Origin: JAWLCG01 sp041687295
GTDB lineage: Bacteria > Planctomycetota > Phycisphaerae > SM23-33 > FEN-1343
Assembly (NCBI GenBank): GCA_041687295.1
Contig: JAWLCG010000142.1
Span: 1-11,455, forward strand
Direction of reading: 5' to 3'
DNA: 11,455 nucleotides
Positions 1 through 6,835 of this stretch are shown here, piece by piece. Position 1 is the first letter of the stretch, and the number at the start of each line of letters is the position of its first letter. A model generated the notes under the pieces. The model was not told the origin of the DNA. It searched no databases and saw only the letters and a program-made list of their open reading frames with translations. A program made the position numbers and the translations under genes.

Positions 1-122
1 ACGGGGCCGCCTGGGGGTCGCCGTCTTCACGCTGTCGGGCGGGCACGGCCCGCCGACGACGGCGGGGAGGCGTCCGACAAACAGGACGTACCGCAAAGCG
101 TCGTCCAAGGAAAGGATTGCAC
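1..122 (+). other. Upstream flank of the rhamnosidase gene; possible tail of an upstream gene, unresolved
   Basis: Frame +1 is open from the window edge and would stop at TGA 124-126, overlapping the ATG at 123 as ATGA. That is an arrangement typical of translational coupling. The resulting 41-residue tail resembles nothing I recognise. Frame +2 has pure G/C at third positions over the first ~22 codons, which looks more gene-like, but it has no stop until about 2092. The two readings conflict, so I cannot say whether this is the end of a gene or a leader. A GC-rich hairpin lies at 34-57: left arm 34-44, loop ACG, right arm 48-57, 10 bp with one bulged G. The rhamnosidase Shine-Dalgarno, AAGGAAAGG at about 107-115, is at the end of the stretch. 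Confidence 0.3.
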
Positions 123-2441
123 ATGACCCTGTTGGTGAACAAGAGCGTCCCCGGCCGATGGTCGGCGGCGTGGTGCTGGAGTGCCGAGCGGGGCGGGCCG
201 AACCTGACGGTCCGCCGCTTCCGCCGACCGTTCGAGCTGGACAGCGTGCCCGAGTCGTTCGTCGTCTTCGTCAGCGCCGACAGCCGATACGTACTCCGCG
301 TCAACGGCCAGGTGGCCGGGCGGGGGCCCCTCAAGGGCCAGATCGAGAAGTACCACTACGAGGCCTGCAACATCGCCGAGCACCTCCGGCCGGGACTCAA
401 TGTCCTATCGGCCGAGGTGCGATGGTTTGGCCTGAACGCCCCCAACAGCGAGATCCACACGGGCTTCGCAGGCTTCCTGCTGCAGGGCCCCGCCGGGGCC
501 GGCCTGGACACGCCGGGCCAGTGGAAGGTGCAGGTGGACCGCGCCATCGAGCCGGACACCACGCCGTACATCGCCAACGCACACCAGTTCCTCGACCACA
601 CCGAGCGCGTCGACGCCCGGCTCATCCCCGCGGGCTGGACGGAGCCGGACTTCGACGACAGCGATTGGGAGCCGGCGCAGTTCTTCGCCGCCGCCGACTG
701 GCCCGACACGTGGGGCGAGACGGCCCCCATCTGGGACCTGCACCCCCGGCCCGTGCCGGCGCTGACGGAGGAGCCCCGGCGGTTCGCCCGCACCATCGAA
801 GACATGAAGCCCGCGGCCCACCGCTTCGGCGATGCGCCCACCGGCTGGTCGCTCGAGGCCGGCCAGGGCGGCGAGATCGTCCTGGACGCCGGTGCCCTGA
901 CGACGGGCTACCTGCAGCTGCACTTCACCGGCGGGGCGGGGCGCGAGGTGCAGGTCATCTACGCCGAGGCCATCGGCACCTGGACCCAGCACGAACGCCG
1001 AGGGCGCCACTACACCAAGGCCATCCGCGACGACCTGTCCGCCGGGGTGGTCGACGGCTACCGCGACACCGTGACGCTGCCCGGCGGGTCGTTCACCTAC
1101 GAGCCGTTCCACTGGCGGACGTTCTGGTTCGTCCGCATTGTCATCGGCCCCGGCGACGCGCCGGTAAGCCTCGACGACGTGCGCTACCGCTTTACGACCT
1201 ACCCCGTCGAGCTGGGCGCAAGCTACGAGTCATCCGCGCCCGATTCGGCGAAGATGCTCGAGGTCAGCTGGCGGACGTTGCAGCTGTGCACGCACGAGAC
1301 GTACGAGGACTGCCCCTACTACGAGCAGCTGCACTACCTGTGGGACTCGCGGATCGAGGCGCTGTGCGGCCTGGCGATGGCGGGCGACACGACCATGCCC
1401 AAGCGGTCGCTGAAACTCTACCGCGACTCGCTCGAGCCGACGGGCCTGCTACACTGCCGCGTGCCGAGCCGGCGGCGGCATCGGCTGCCGTTCTTCGCCC
1501 TGGCGTGGGTGCTGATGCTGCACGACTACTGGCGTTGGGTGGGCCCACAGGAGCGGGACTTCGTCCGCTCGTGTCTGTTCGCCGCCGACGGCGTGCTGGT
1601 GTGGTTCCGCAACCTGCTGCGGGAGGACGGCTTCCTCGGGCCGGTGCCGCACTGGAGCCCGCTGCCCGGCTCGATGGGCGAGGCCGCCCACAAGGGCGGC
1701 TCGGTCTTCATGACCAGCCTGTACGCCTGGGCCCTGGAGTCGGCCGCCGAGCTGCACGAGCAGGCCGGCGATCCCGTCGACGCCGAGCGCTGGCGCCCCC
1801 TGGCCGAGCGCCTGCGCGGGGCCGTGCGCGAGAAGGCCTGGAGCGAGGCCGAGGGCCTGTTCACCGAGGCGCCCGGCCTGGTCGGCGGCACGCTGGGCCA
1901 GCGGACCCAGGCGATGGCGATCCTGTCCGGCGCCGCCACGGCCGAGCAGACCGCCCGCATCATGGATCGGCTGGCGAGCGACCCGAAGATCGGCAAGAGC
2001 GGCACGGTCGAGGGCTACTACTTCGCCCGCGCCCTGGAGAAGGCGGGCCGGTACGACCTGTTCGACCCGGCCCTGCTGCCCCAGTGGCGTGACATGCTCG
2101 ACAAACACCTCTCCACCTGGCGCGAGGGCGGCGAGCCCGGCCGCAGCGATTGCCACGCCTGGACGGCCTGGCCGGCCGTCGACTTCCTCACCTGCGTGCT
2201 GGGCATCCAGCCGGCCAAACCGGGCTTCGCCGAGATCCGCATCCGTCCGCACACCGAGACCTACACCTTCGCCCGCGGCCAGATGCCCACCGTTGTCGGC
2301 ACGGTCCGTGTCGAGTGGACCCGCGACGAGAACGGCCAGGTAAGTCTCAAGGCCCAGACCCCCGCCGGCGTGCCCACCGTCGTCGAACTGCCCGGCCAGG
2401 AGCCCCGCCGCTTCGAGCAGGGCGGCGAAATCGAGATGTAG
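123..2441 (+). CDS. GH78-type alpha-L-rhamnosidase (six-hairpin glycosidase), cytoplasmic
   Basis: Predicted inverting glycosidase releasing terminal alpha-L-rhamnose from plant or microbial glycans or glycosides; 772 residues. I start at ATG 123, which has AAGGAAAGG about 7 bases upstream, rather than the in-frame TTG at 117. The first ~200 residues look like beta-sandwich/jelly-roll accessory modules ('SADSRYVLRVNG'). The (alpha/alpha)6 barrel follows from about residue 370. It carries HETYEDCPYYEQ (H391-Q402), and D396, E401 and D408 have the 5- and 12-residue spacing of the known GH78 acidic triad (D567/E572/D579 in Bacillus RhaB). A candidate catalytic base is E668 in TWREGG, ahead of DCHAW (H678), and a C-terminal beta-domain ('LGIQPAKPGF') closes the protein. 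There is no signal peptide, so it probably acts inside the cell on imported oligosaccharides. The usual GD of the motif is WD here (W407-D408). Substrate specificity is not shown by the sequence; a related GH78-like activity is possible. Confidence 0.88.
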   Translation: MTLLVNKSVPGRWSAAWCWSAERGGPNLTVRRFRRPFELDSVPESFVVFVSADSRYVLRVNGQVAGRGPLKGQIEKYHYEACNIAEHLRPGLNVLSAEVRWFGLNAPNSEIHTGFAGFLLQGPAGAGLDTPGQWKVQVDRAIEPDTTPYIANAHQFLDHTERVDARLIPAGWTEPDFDDSDWEPAQFFAAADWPDTWGETAPIWDLHPRPVPALTEEPRRFARTIEDMKPAAHRFGDAPTGWSLEAGQGGEIVLDAGALTTGYLQLHFTGGAGREVQVIYAEAIGTWTQHERRGRHYTKAIRDDLSAGVVDGYRDTVTLPGGSFTYEPFHWRTFWFVRIVIGPGDAPVSLDDVRYRFTTYPVELGASYESSAPDSAKMLEVSWRTLQLCTHETYEDCPYYEQLHYLWDSRIEALCGLAMAGDTTMPKRSLKLYRDSLEPTGLLHCRVPSRRRHRLPFFALAWVLMLHDYWRWVGPQERDFVRSCLFAADGVLVWFRNLLREDGFLGPVPHWSPLPGSMGEAAHKGGSVFMTSLYAWALESAAELHEQAGDPVDAERWRPLAERLRGAVREKAWSEAEGLFTEAPGLVGGTLGQRTQAMAILSGAATAEQTARIMDRLASDPKIGKSGTVEGYYFARALEKAGRYDLFDPALLPQWRDMLDKHLSTWREGGEPGRSDCHAWTAWPAVDFLTCVLGIQPAKPGFAEIRIRPHTETYTFARGQMPTVVGTVRVEWTRDENGQVSLKAQTPAGVPTVVELPGQEPRRFEQGGEIEM

Positions 2442-2526
2442 GGCGGGCCCCGGCCCGCCGCGAGGGCGACTGCCGCCACCACCGCGGCGCCTGACGCCAT
2501 CGACGGCGGGCAATTGCCCGCCCTAC
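2438..2526. repeat. REP/MITE-like inverted repeat unit 1
   Basis: GTAGGGCGGGC at 2438-2448 is matched by its exact reverse complement GCCCGCCCTAC at 2516-2526, enclosing about 67 bases. Each end also folds on itself: GGCGGGCC (2442-2449) pairs with GGCCCGCC (2452-2459), and 2505-2522 is a perfect 18-bp palindrome centred on CAATTG. The element begins within the last codons of the rhamnosidase and contains its TAG stop. The structure suits a palindromic extragenic repeat or small non-autonomous element. Whether it is repeated genome-wide cannot be seen here. Confidence 0.6.
2442..2459 (+). terminator. Hairpin directly after the rhamnosidase stop; possible terminator
   Basis: A perfect 8-bp all-G/C stem (2442-2449 with 2452-2459) with a 2-base loop starts on the base after the stop codon. 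No T-run follows, so intrinsic termination is uncertain. It may mainly protect the mRNA 3' end or simply be part of the repeat element. Confidence 0.35.
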
Positions 2527-2564
2527 GGGCCTCGCTGCGCTCGAAGGGAGCCTGCGCGTGGCCG

Positions 2565-2677
2565 GTAGGGCACATGGGTTCTCGCCGCCGCGTCAGCGGG
2601 GGCGAGGTTCCGCGTGCCGCGATGGCGTCTGGCCATGCGAACCGCTCCGCTACGCTCCGCGAACCTGCGTGCCCTAC
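2565..2677. repeat. REP/MITE-like inverted repeat unit 2
   Basis: GTAGGGCAC at 2565-2573 pairs exactly with GTGCCCTAC at 2669-2677. Extending inward gives 14 matches in 17 (2565-2581 against 2661-2677). An internal hairpin spans 2581-2606: CTCGCC with GGCGAG, then CCGC with GCGG around a GTCA loop. It shares the GTAGGGC end motif with unit 1 and lies 38 bases downstream of it, so the two look like members of one family. Open frames crossing this stretch have no credible start or protein character. The remaining ~85 bases to the sigma-factor start should hold that operon's promoter, but I see no convincing -35/-10 pair. Confidence 0.5.
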
Positions 2678-2763
2678 GGCTGGCGTCTTTTCGGGGGTTT
2701 TCTGGAACATCGGGCCTGTCGTGCTGTCTGGTCTGGCAGAGGGCCACTGAGCGAGGATGGCAC

Positions 2764-3315
2764 GTGGACGACGGCGACGACGAGTTGGTGGGGCTGTACC
2801 TCCAAGGCGACATCGACGCCTTCGACGCCCTGTTCGACCGCCACTATGGGGCGGTGTACAGCTTCGCCCGGATGATGCTCGGTGACGCCGGCGAGGCCGA
2901 GGACGTGCTGCAGGAGACCTTCCTGGCCGTCGCCCGCTCGGCCGGCAGCTATCGCGGCCCGGGGCGGTTCCGCACCTGGCTGCTGCGGATCGTCCGCAAT
3001 CGCTGCCTCAACCGCCTCGACGCCCGCCGGGCGCGGCAGGTGCTGCTGCGGGCGGGGCCGCTGGAGGGGGTCGAGATCATCGCCGCGGGTGGCCGGCCCG
3101 ACCAGCAGGCCGTCACCGCCGAGTGCCAGGCCGCCCTGGAGGCGGCCCTGATCCAGCTGCCCGATCGCCAGCGTGAGGCCCTGGTGCTGTTCGCGTACGA
3201 ACGGCTGGCGTATCGGCAGATCGCCGAGGTGCTCGACGTGCCGGTCAACACCGTCAAGACGCTGATCCACCGCGCCCGGGCCGAGCTGGCCCTGCGCCTG
3301 GACGGCCAGGAGTAG
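2764..3315 (+). CDS. ECF-type RNA polymerase sigma factor (sigma-70 family)
   Basis: 183-residue group IV sigma factor directing RNA polymerase to alternative promoters. The start is GTG 2764, preceded by GAGGA at 2753-2757 with a 6-base spacer; the frame stays open upstream but there runs through repeat DNA. Region 2 spans about residues 19-85: DAFDALFDRHY, then the core-binding helix with DVLQETF at 47-53, then FRTWLLRIVRNRCLN for -10 recognition. Region 4 spans about 125-178: LPDRQREALVLF, then a helix-turn-helix YRQIAEVLDVPVNTVKTLIHR that would contact the -35 element. There is no C-terminal extension. It is first in a three-gene operon: the next gene starts 5 bases after its stop and uses a Shine-Dalgarno overlapping its last codons. 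Target promoters are unknown. Confidence 0.93.
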   Translation: MDDGDDELVGLYLQGDIDAFDALFDRHYGAVYSFARMMLGDAGEAEDVLQETFLAVARSAGSYRGPGRFRTWLLRIVRNRCLNRLDARRARQVLLRAGPLEGVEIIAAGGRPDQQAVTAECQAALEAALIQLPDRQREALVLFAYERLAYRQIAEVLDVPVNTVKTLIHRARAELALRLDGQE

Positions 3316-3320
3316 ATGCC

Positions 3321-3785
3321 ATGGACTGCCCGTTCGATGACGAATCGCTGGCCGCCTACGCCGCCGGGGAGCTCTCGGCCGAGGGCGCCCAACCCGTCGA
3401 GGCCCACCTGGCCGAGTGCGACCCCTGCCGCCATCGGGTCAAGGCCCTTCGGCGGGTGGATGCGGCCCTGGCCCGCGTCGTGCCGCATCGGCCGGCGGCG
3501 GGGGGGCTGCTGAACGTCCGCCGGGCCCTGGCGGGGCAACTGCGGACTGCGGGGCCGGAGGTGCTGACGCTGGAGGAGGTGGCCGAGCTGCTCCGCCTGG
3601 GCCCGGCCGAGATGGACGAGGTCGCCGGCGAGCTGCCCGCCTTCGAGTTGGCCGGGCGGGTCCGCGTGCGGCGGGCGAAGCTGACGGAGTGGATCGAGCA
3701 GCGCGAGAGCCGGTTCCAGTCGGCGGCGGAGGGCCACCGGGTGGCCCGGTCGCTTCGGCTGCACAGCGAAAGGAACGCGTCATGA
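3321..3785 (+). CDS. Zinc-finger anti-sigma-like (zf-HC2/ZAS) protein fused to an excisionase-type HTH domain
   Basis: 154 residues, start ATG 3321 with AGGAG at 3308-3312 overlapping the sigma-factor stop. The N-terminus has a ZAS zinc-binding pattern: C3, then H29-x3-C33-x2-C36, as in anti-sigma factors that clamp ECF sigmas. A linker follows. Residues 81-129 read as a winged helix-turn-helix of the excisionase/HTH_17 kind: LTLEEVAELLRLG, then GELPAFELAGRVRVRRAKLTEWIEQRE with the usual wing and closing helix. There is no membrane segment, so it is cytoplasmic, unlike typical membrane-bound anti-sigmas. Gene order makes the upstream ECF factor its likely partner. The HTH domain could bring DNA binding or serve as a protein-interaction module; the turn is poorly conserved (GPAEMDEVA). 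Its stop overlaps the next start (ATGA, 3782-3785), implying translational coupling to the ATPase. The anti-sigma role is inferred. Confidence 0.8.
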   Translation: MDCPFDDESLAAYAAGELSAEGAQPVEAHLAECDPCRHRVKALRRVDAALARVVPHRPAAGGLLNVRRALAGQLRTAGPEVLTLEEVAELLRLGPAEMDEVAGELPAFELAGRVRVRRAKLTEWIEQRESRFQSAAEGHRVARSLRLHSERNAS

Positions 3786-5650
3786 GCAGTCCCGAGACCC
3801 AAGACTGGCCGCGGGGCGAGCGCGGCAACCAAGCGTCGTTCTGGGACATGCTGGCCCGGGGGCTCGAACGGGGCGAGCGGCTCGGCGAGGTGCTGGCCGC
3901 CGCCCGCCAGCGAATGCAGGGCACGGACCTGGAGGTGCCGGCCGAGCGGCTCTGGACCGACGTGATGGCGGGCATGACGCTCTCAGACGCGCTGGCCGGC
4001 CAGCCGGCGGTCTTCAGCGGGGGCATGCGGGCGATCGTCCGCGTGGGCGAGGTGCTGGGCCGGCCCGAGCATGGGCCCCGGCACGTGCTCGACGGGCTGC
4101 TGGCGTCGGCCCTGCCGCTGGTGGGCGAGCCGACGAGCGATGCGCCCGCTCCGTTCTGGCGCGAGCTGGGCTGGCTGCTGCACAGCGGCGTGCCGAGCCT
4201 GCAGGCCCTGGACACCGCCCACGCCGAGCGCGCCGCTGGCACGCCGCTGGCCGAGGCCGCCCAGGCCATGCGCCGCGCCACCATGGAGGGCCGAACCTTC
4301 GCCGAGGGCCTCGTCGGCCATGAGGACGCCGTCGGCGGCCCCCGGGCCATCCGCCGCGTCAGCGACGGCGAGGCCCAGGGCAACCTCGACGCGCAGCTGC
4401 TCGCCCTGGCAGACGAGCTGGGCGGAGCCGAGCCGCCGCCGCCCTCGCCCGAGGGGGCCGCCCGCCGCACCGTCAGCATGATCCTGCTGGCGGCCACCCA
4501 GGCCCGGGCCAGCGGTGTCCACATCGAACCGGGCACCGATGGCGGCGTCCGCGTCCGCTACCGCATCGACGGCGTCCTGCAGGAGGCGCCGGCGGTCCAC
4601 CACGACGAGCCGCTGCCGACCGGCAAGGCCCAGCCGCTAGTGGACGACCTCAAGCGGATGGCCAACCTCGACCTCGCCGACCGCCGCCAGCCCCAGGACG
4701 GCCGGGCCGAGATCGTCGTCGACGATAGGCCCTTCGACCTGCGGATCTCCGTCCTGCCGACGTTCTACGGCGAGCGGGCGGCTGTGCGGGTGCTGCGGAA
4801 GGACTCGGTCATGTTCAACGTGCCGGCCATGGTCTGCGAGCCGGCCGACGTCGAGCGGGTCCGCCGCCTGTGCCATCTGCCCAGCGGTCTGGTCATCACG
4901 GCTGGGCCGGCCGGCTCGGGCAAGACCACGCTGCTGTACGGCATGCTCAAGGAGGTCGATCGCCAGCACGCCAACGTGATGAGCGTCGAGGACCCGGTCG
5001 AGTTTCTGCTCGACGGCGTCGCCCAGGTGCAGGTCGCCCCGGCCCAGGGGCTGACGTTCGCCCGCATCCTCCGCAGCCAGATGCGGCAGGACCCCGACGT
5101 GATCATGGTCGGCGAGATCCGCGACATCGAGACGGCCCGCGTGATGGTGGAGGTCGCCCTGTCGGGCCACCTGCTGTTGACGCAGATGCACGCTGACGAC
5201 GCGCCGGCCGTCCTGGTCCGGCTTTTGCAGCTGGGGATCGAGCCGTTCCTGCTCAACGCGGCCATCAGGGGCGTCATCGCCCAACGGCTGATCCGCAAGC
5301 TCTGCCCCGAGTGCCGCCGAGCCGTCGAGCCCGACTGGCAGGCCCTGCCGCCCGAGGCCCGCGACTGGCTGGCAGAGGTGGAGGGTCCGCGGTTCTTCGA
5401 GCCCGTCGGCTGCCAGACGTGCGTGGCAGGCAACGGCTACCGGGGACGGATGGCGATTCATGAAATCCTCGAGCCGGGCCCCGCCCTGCGCCAGGCCGTC
5501 GCCGCCGGCGCCGACGAGGCCGAGCTTCGCGCTGCGGCGGGCCAGGACGGCCTGCGGACGTTGCTGCACGACGGTGTGCGCAAGGCGGCTCAGGGCCTGA
5601 CGAGCCTCAGCGAGGTCCTCCGCGTCGTGCCGGTGGGGGGTAAGAGTTAG
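3782..5650 (+). CDS. GspE/PilB-type secretion ATPase with two N-terminal soluble GspF-like domains
   Basis: 622 residues. The start ATG 3782 overlaps the upstream stop and has AAAGGAA at about 3769-3775. The C-terminal half is a clear type II secretion/type IV pilus assembly ATPase: N-domain with ASGVHIEP (~240-250), Walker A GPAGSGKTT (K381), Walker B DPDVIMVGEIRD (E445), His-box QMHADDA (H470), and a four-cysteine zinc site (C508, C511, C544, C547). The N-terminal ~215 residues are not the usual GspE N1 domain. Residues 20-110 (FWDMLARGLERGERLGEVL ... LSDALAGQPAVFS ... GEVLGR) and 125-213 (FWRELGWLLHSGVPSLQALD ... TFAEGL ... DGEAQGNLDAQLLALADEL) each follow the pattern of the GspF/PilC cytoplasmic helical domain. 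No transmembrane helix lies between or after them. Hexameric ATP hydrolysis driving a pilus or secretion machine is the family role. No other secretion or pilus gene is visible here, so the real partner may differ. Confidence 0.9.
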   Translation: MSSPETQDWPRGERGNQASFWDMLARGLERGERLGEVLAAARQRMQGTDLEVPAERLWTDVMAGMTLSDALAGQPAVFSGGMRAIVRVGEVLGRPEHGPRHVLDGLLASALPLVGEPTSDAPAPFWRELGWLLHSGVPSLQALDTAHAERAAGTPLAEAAQAMRRATMEGRTFAEGLVGHEDAVGGPRAIRRVSDGEAQGNLDAQLLALADELGGAEPPPPSPEGAARRTVSMILLAATQARASGVHIEPGTDGGVRVRYRIDGVLQEAPAVHHDEPLPTGKAQPLVDDLKRMANLDLADRRQPQDGRAEIVVDDRPFDLRISVLPTFYGERAAVRVLRKDSVMFNVPAMVCEPADVERVRRLCHLPSGLVITAGPAGSGKTTLLYGMLKEVDRQHANVMSVEDPVEFLLDGVAQVQVAPAQGLTFARILRSQMRQDPDVIMVGEIRDIETARVMVEVALSGHLLLTQMHADDAPAVLVRLLQLGIEPFLLNAAIRGVIAQRLIRKLCPECRRAVEPDWQALPPEARDWLAEVEGPRFFEPVGCQTCVAGNGYRGRMAIHEILEPGPALRQAVAAGADEAELRAAAGQDGLRTLLHDGVRKAAQGLTSLSEVLRVVPVGGKS

Positions 5651-5689
5651 ACCGTCTGGCTCGCGCACCCGCAGGCGCAATGCGGTCTA
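5648..5689. terminator. Inverted repeat between convergent genes; candidate bidirectional terminator
   Basis: TAGACCG (5648-5654) pairs with CGGTCTA (5683-5689). The left arm begins with the ATPase stop codon and the right arm, read on the minus strand, begins with the LacI stop codon. The loop is 28 bases and could hold a smaller GCGC stem. There is no T-run, so terminator function is plausible but unproven. Confidence 0.4.
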
Positions 5690-6757
5690 GCGTGGCCGGG
5701 CGGGGCCGGTGCTGTGACGCACGCTGAGCGTGGGCGACACGACGAGCCGCTGGCCCCGGGGTCGGCGGCGTGCCTGCGCGTCGGTGATCAGCTCGAGGAC
5801 CAGTCGGCCGGCCTGCAGGCCGATGTCGGAGAGGCGATGGCTGACGGTGGTCAGCGGCGGGGCGATCAGCTGGGCGAGGGGCCCATCGTCGAAGCCGACG
5901 ACCGAGACGTCCTGGGGTACTTGCAGGCCGGCCTGCTGCAGGGCCTGCATGGCGCCGATGGCCACGACGTCGTTGTAGCCGACGATGGCGGTGAAGTCGG
6001 GGTCCTGGGTGAGCCGTTCGGACAGGGCGGCCTGGGCGGCCTGGGCGGCATTGGCCAGGCGATCGCTGCTGCGCCGGTCGGCGTAGCGGATCGACGCGCC
6101 CTGCAGGGCGGCGTCCCAGGCGGCGGTGATGAACGCCTGCTCGCGCCCGGTGGTGGGACTGTCGCCCCACTGGTCGGGCCCCAGCCAGAGCACGCGGCGA
6201 TGGCCCAGCTCGGCCAGGTGCTGCACCGCCAGGGCCACGCCCGCCACCTCGTCCAGCGCCACTGAAGGCAGGTCCGTCTGGAAGGGCGGGTCCAGCACCA
6301 CCACCAGCAGCTCTCGCATGTCGGGCTCGGCGAGCGTCTGGCCATCTCGCAGGTTACTCGCCCGGCCGGGGATGATCAGGCCGTCCAGCATCCGCTGGCG
6401 GAGGCCCATCACGCCCCGATCCACGGCCCCGGTTCGGCCGGCGTTGCGGATGAGCATGAGGTTGTAGCCCTCGTCCTGAATGGCGGCATGCACGCCGCCG
6501 CAGATGCCGTTGAAGTACAGCGAGCCCGTCTCGGACACCCCGGGCAGCTGCATGGCCACGCCGACCACGTGCGCCCGCCCGAGGCGCATCGAGCGGGCGT
6601 GGTAATTGGGGACGTAACCGACTTCCTGGGCGGCCTGGCGCACCCGCATCGCGCAGAGTTCGGTAATTCCCACGGTCGTGTGCTTGCCGCGCAGCACCGC
6701 GCTGACGGTGCTGATACTCACGTGGGCACGCTTGGCTACGTCAGACAGATTCGGCAT
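5687..6757 (-). CDS. LacI-family transcriptional regulator
   Basis: 356 residues. The start ATG is at 6755-6757, with GGAGGT on the minus strand (6767-6772) 9 bases upstream. The N-terminal LacI helix-turn-helix is intact (LSDVAKRAHVSISTVSAVLRGK, residues 4-25), followed by the hinge region with GYVPNYHARSMR (~47-58). A periplasmic-binding-like effector domain covers the rest: VVGVAMQLPG, 'LDGLIIPGR', 'ALDEVAGVALAVQHLAELGHRRVLWLG', 'AIVGYNDVVAIGAMQALQQAGLQVPQDVSVVGFDD'. It probably represses carbohydrate-related or surface genes until a sugar or similar ligand binds; the ligand is not evident. It is divergent from the PEP-CTERM cluster and convergent with the ATPase operon. A palindrome inside its own predicted promoter suggests autoregulation. 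Confidence 0.94.
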   Translation of the reverse strand: MPNLSDVAKRAHVSISTVSAVLRGKHTTVGITELCAMRVRQAAQEVGYVPNYHARSMRLGRAHVVGVAMQLPGVSETGSLYFNGICGGVHAAIQDEGYNLMLIRNAGRTGAVDRGVMGLRQRMLDGLIIPGRASNLRDGQTLAEPDMRELLVVVLDPPFQTDLPSVALDEVAGVALAVQHLAELGHRRVLWLGPDQWGDSPTTGREQAFITAAWDAALQGASIRYADRRSSDRLANAAQAAQAALSERLTQDPDFTAIVGYNDVVAIGAMQALQQAGLQVPQDVSVVGFDDGPLAQLIAPPLTTVSHRLSDIGLQAGRLVLELITDAQARRRPRGQRLVVSPTLSVRHSTGPARPR

Positions 6758-6806
6758 CGTCGGTCGACCTCCACGGCCCGCACGGCATCACACGGGCCTC
6801 GTCGGT

Positions 6807-6831
6807 AGTTTACAACAACGTTGCAGTTTAC
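6807..6831. promoter_or_regulatory. Candidate LacI-family operator
   Basis: A perfect palindrome CAACGTTG (6816-6823), centred on CG as in many LacI-family operators, is flanked by two direct copies of AGTTTAC (6807-6813 and 6825-6831). It lies between the predicted -35 and -10 of the regulator's own gene, a position suited to autorepression. Binding is inferred, not shown. Confidence 0.45.
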
Positions 6832-6835
6832 GCAA
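6807..6835 (-). promoter_or_regulatory. Predicted lacI-family gene promoter
   Basis: On the minus strand, TTGCGT (6830-6835) and TAAACT (6807-6812) are 17 bases apart, 50 bases upstream of the start codon. The hexamers match the sigma-70 consensus only moderately (3/6 and 4/6). The candidate operator lies between them. Confidence 0.4.

Noticed and set aside
158..2092. Open frame of 644 codons in another frame of the rhamnosidase gene
   Set aside because: Its translation is Arg/Pro/Gly-rich and low in complexity, as expected for a shadow frame in GC-rich DNA, while the GH78 frame carries conserved catalytic motifs.
2514..2750. Short plus-strand open frames in the gap before the sigma factor
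   Set aside because: They run through inverted repeats, have no Shine-Dalgarno support and do not resemble proteins.
2614..2763. Upstream extension of the sigma factor to an earlier start
   Set aside because: The added ~50 residues would come from repeat DNA, while GTG 2764 has a well-placed GAGGA and yields a normal ECF length.
3416..3781. Upstream extension of the ATPase through the ZAS-HTH gene
   Set aside because: The extension is Gly/Pro/Arg-rich shadow sequence; ATG 3782 has a Shine-Dalgarno and the ATGA overlap.
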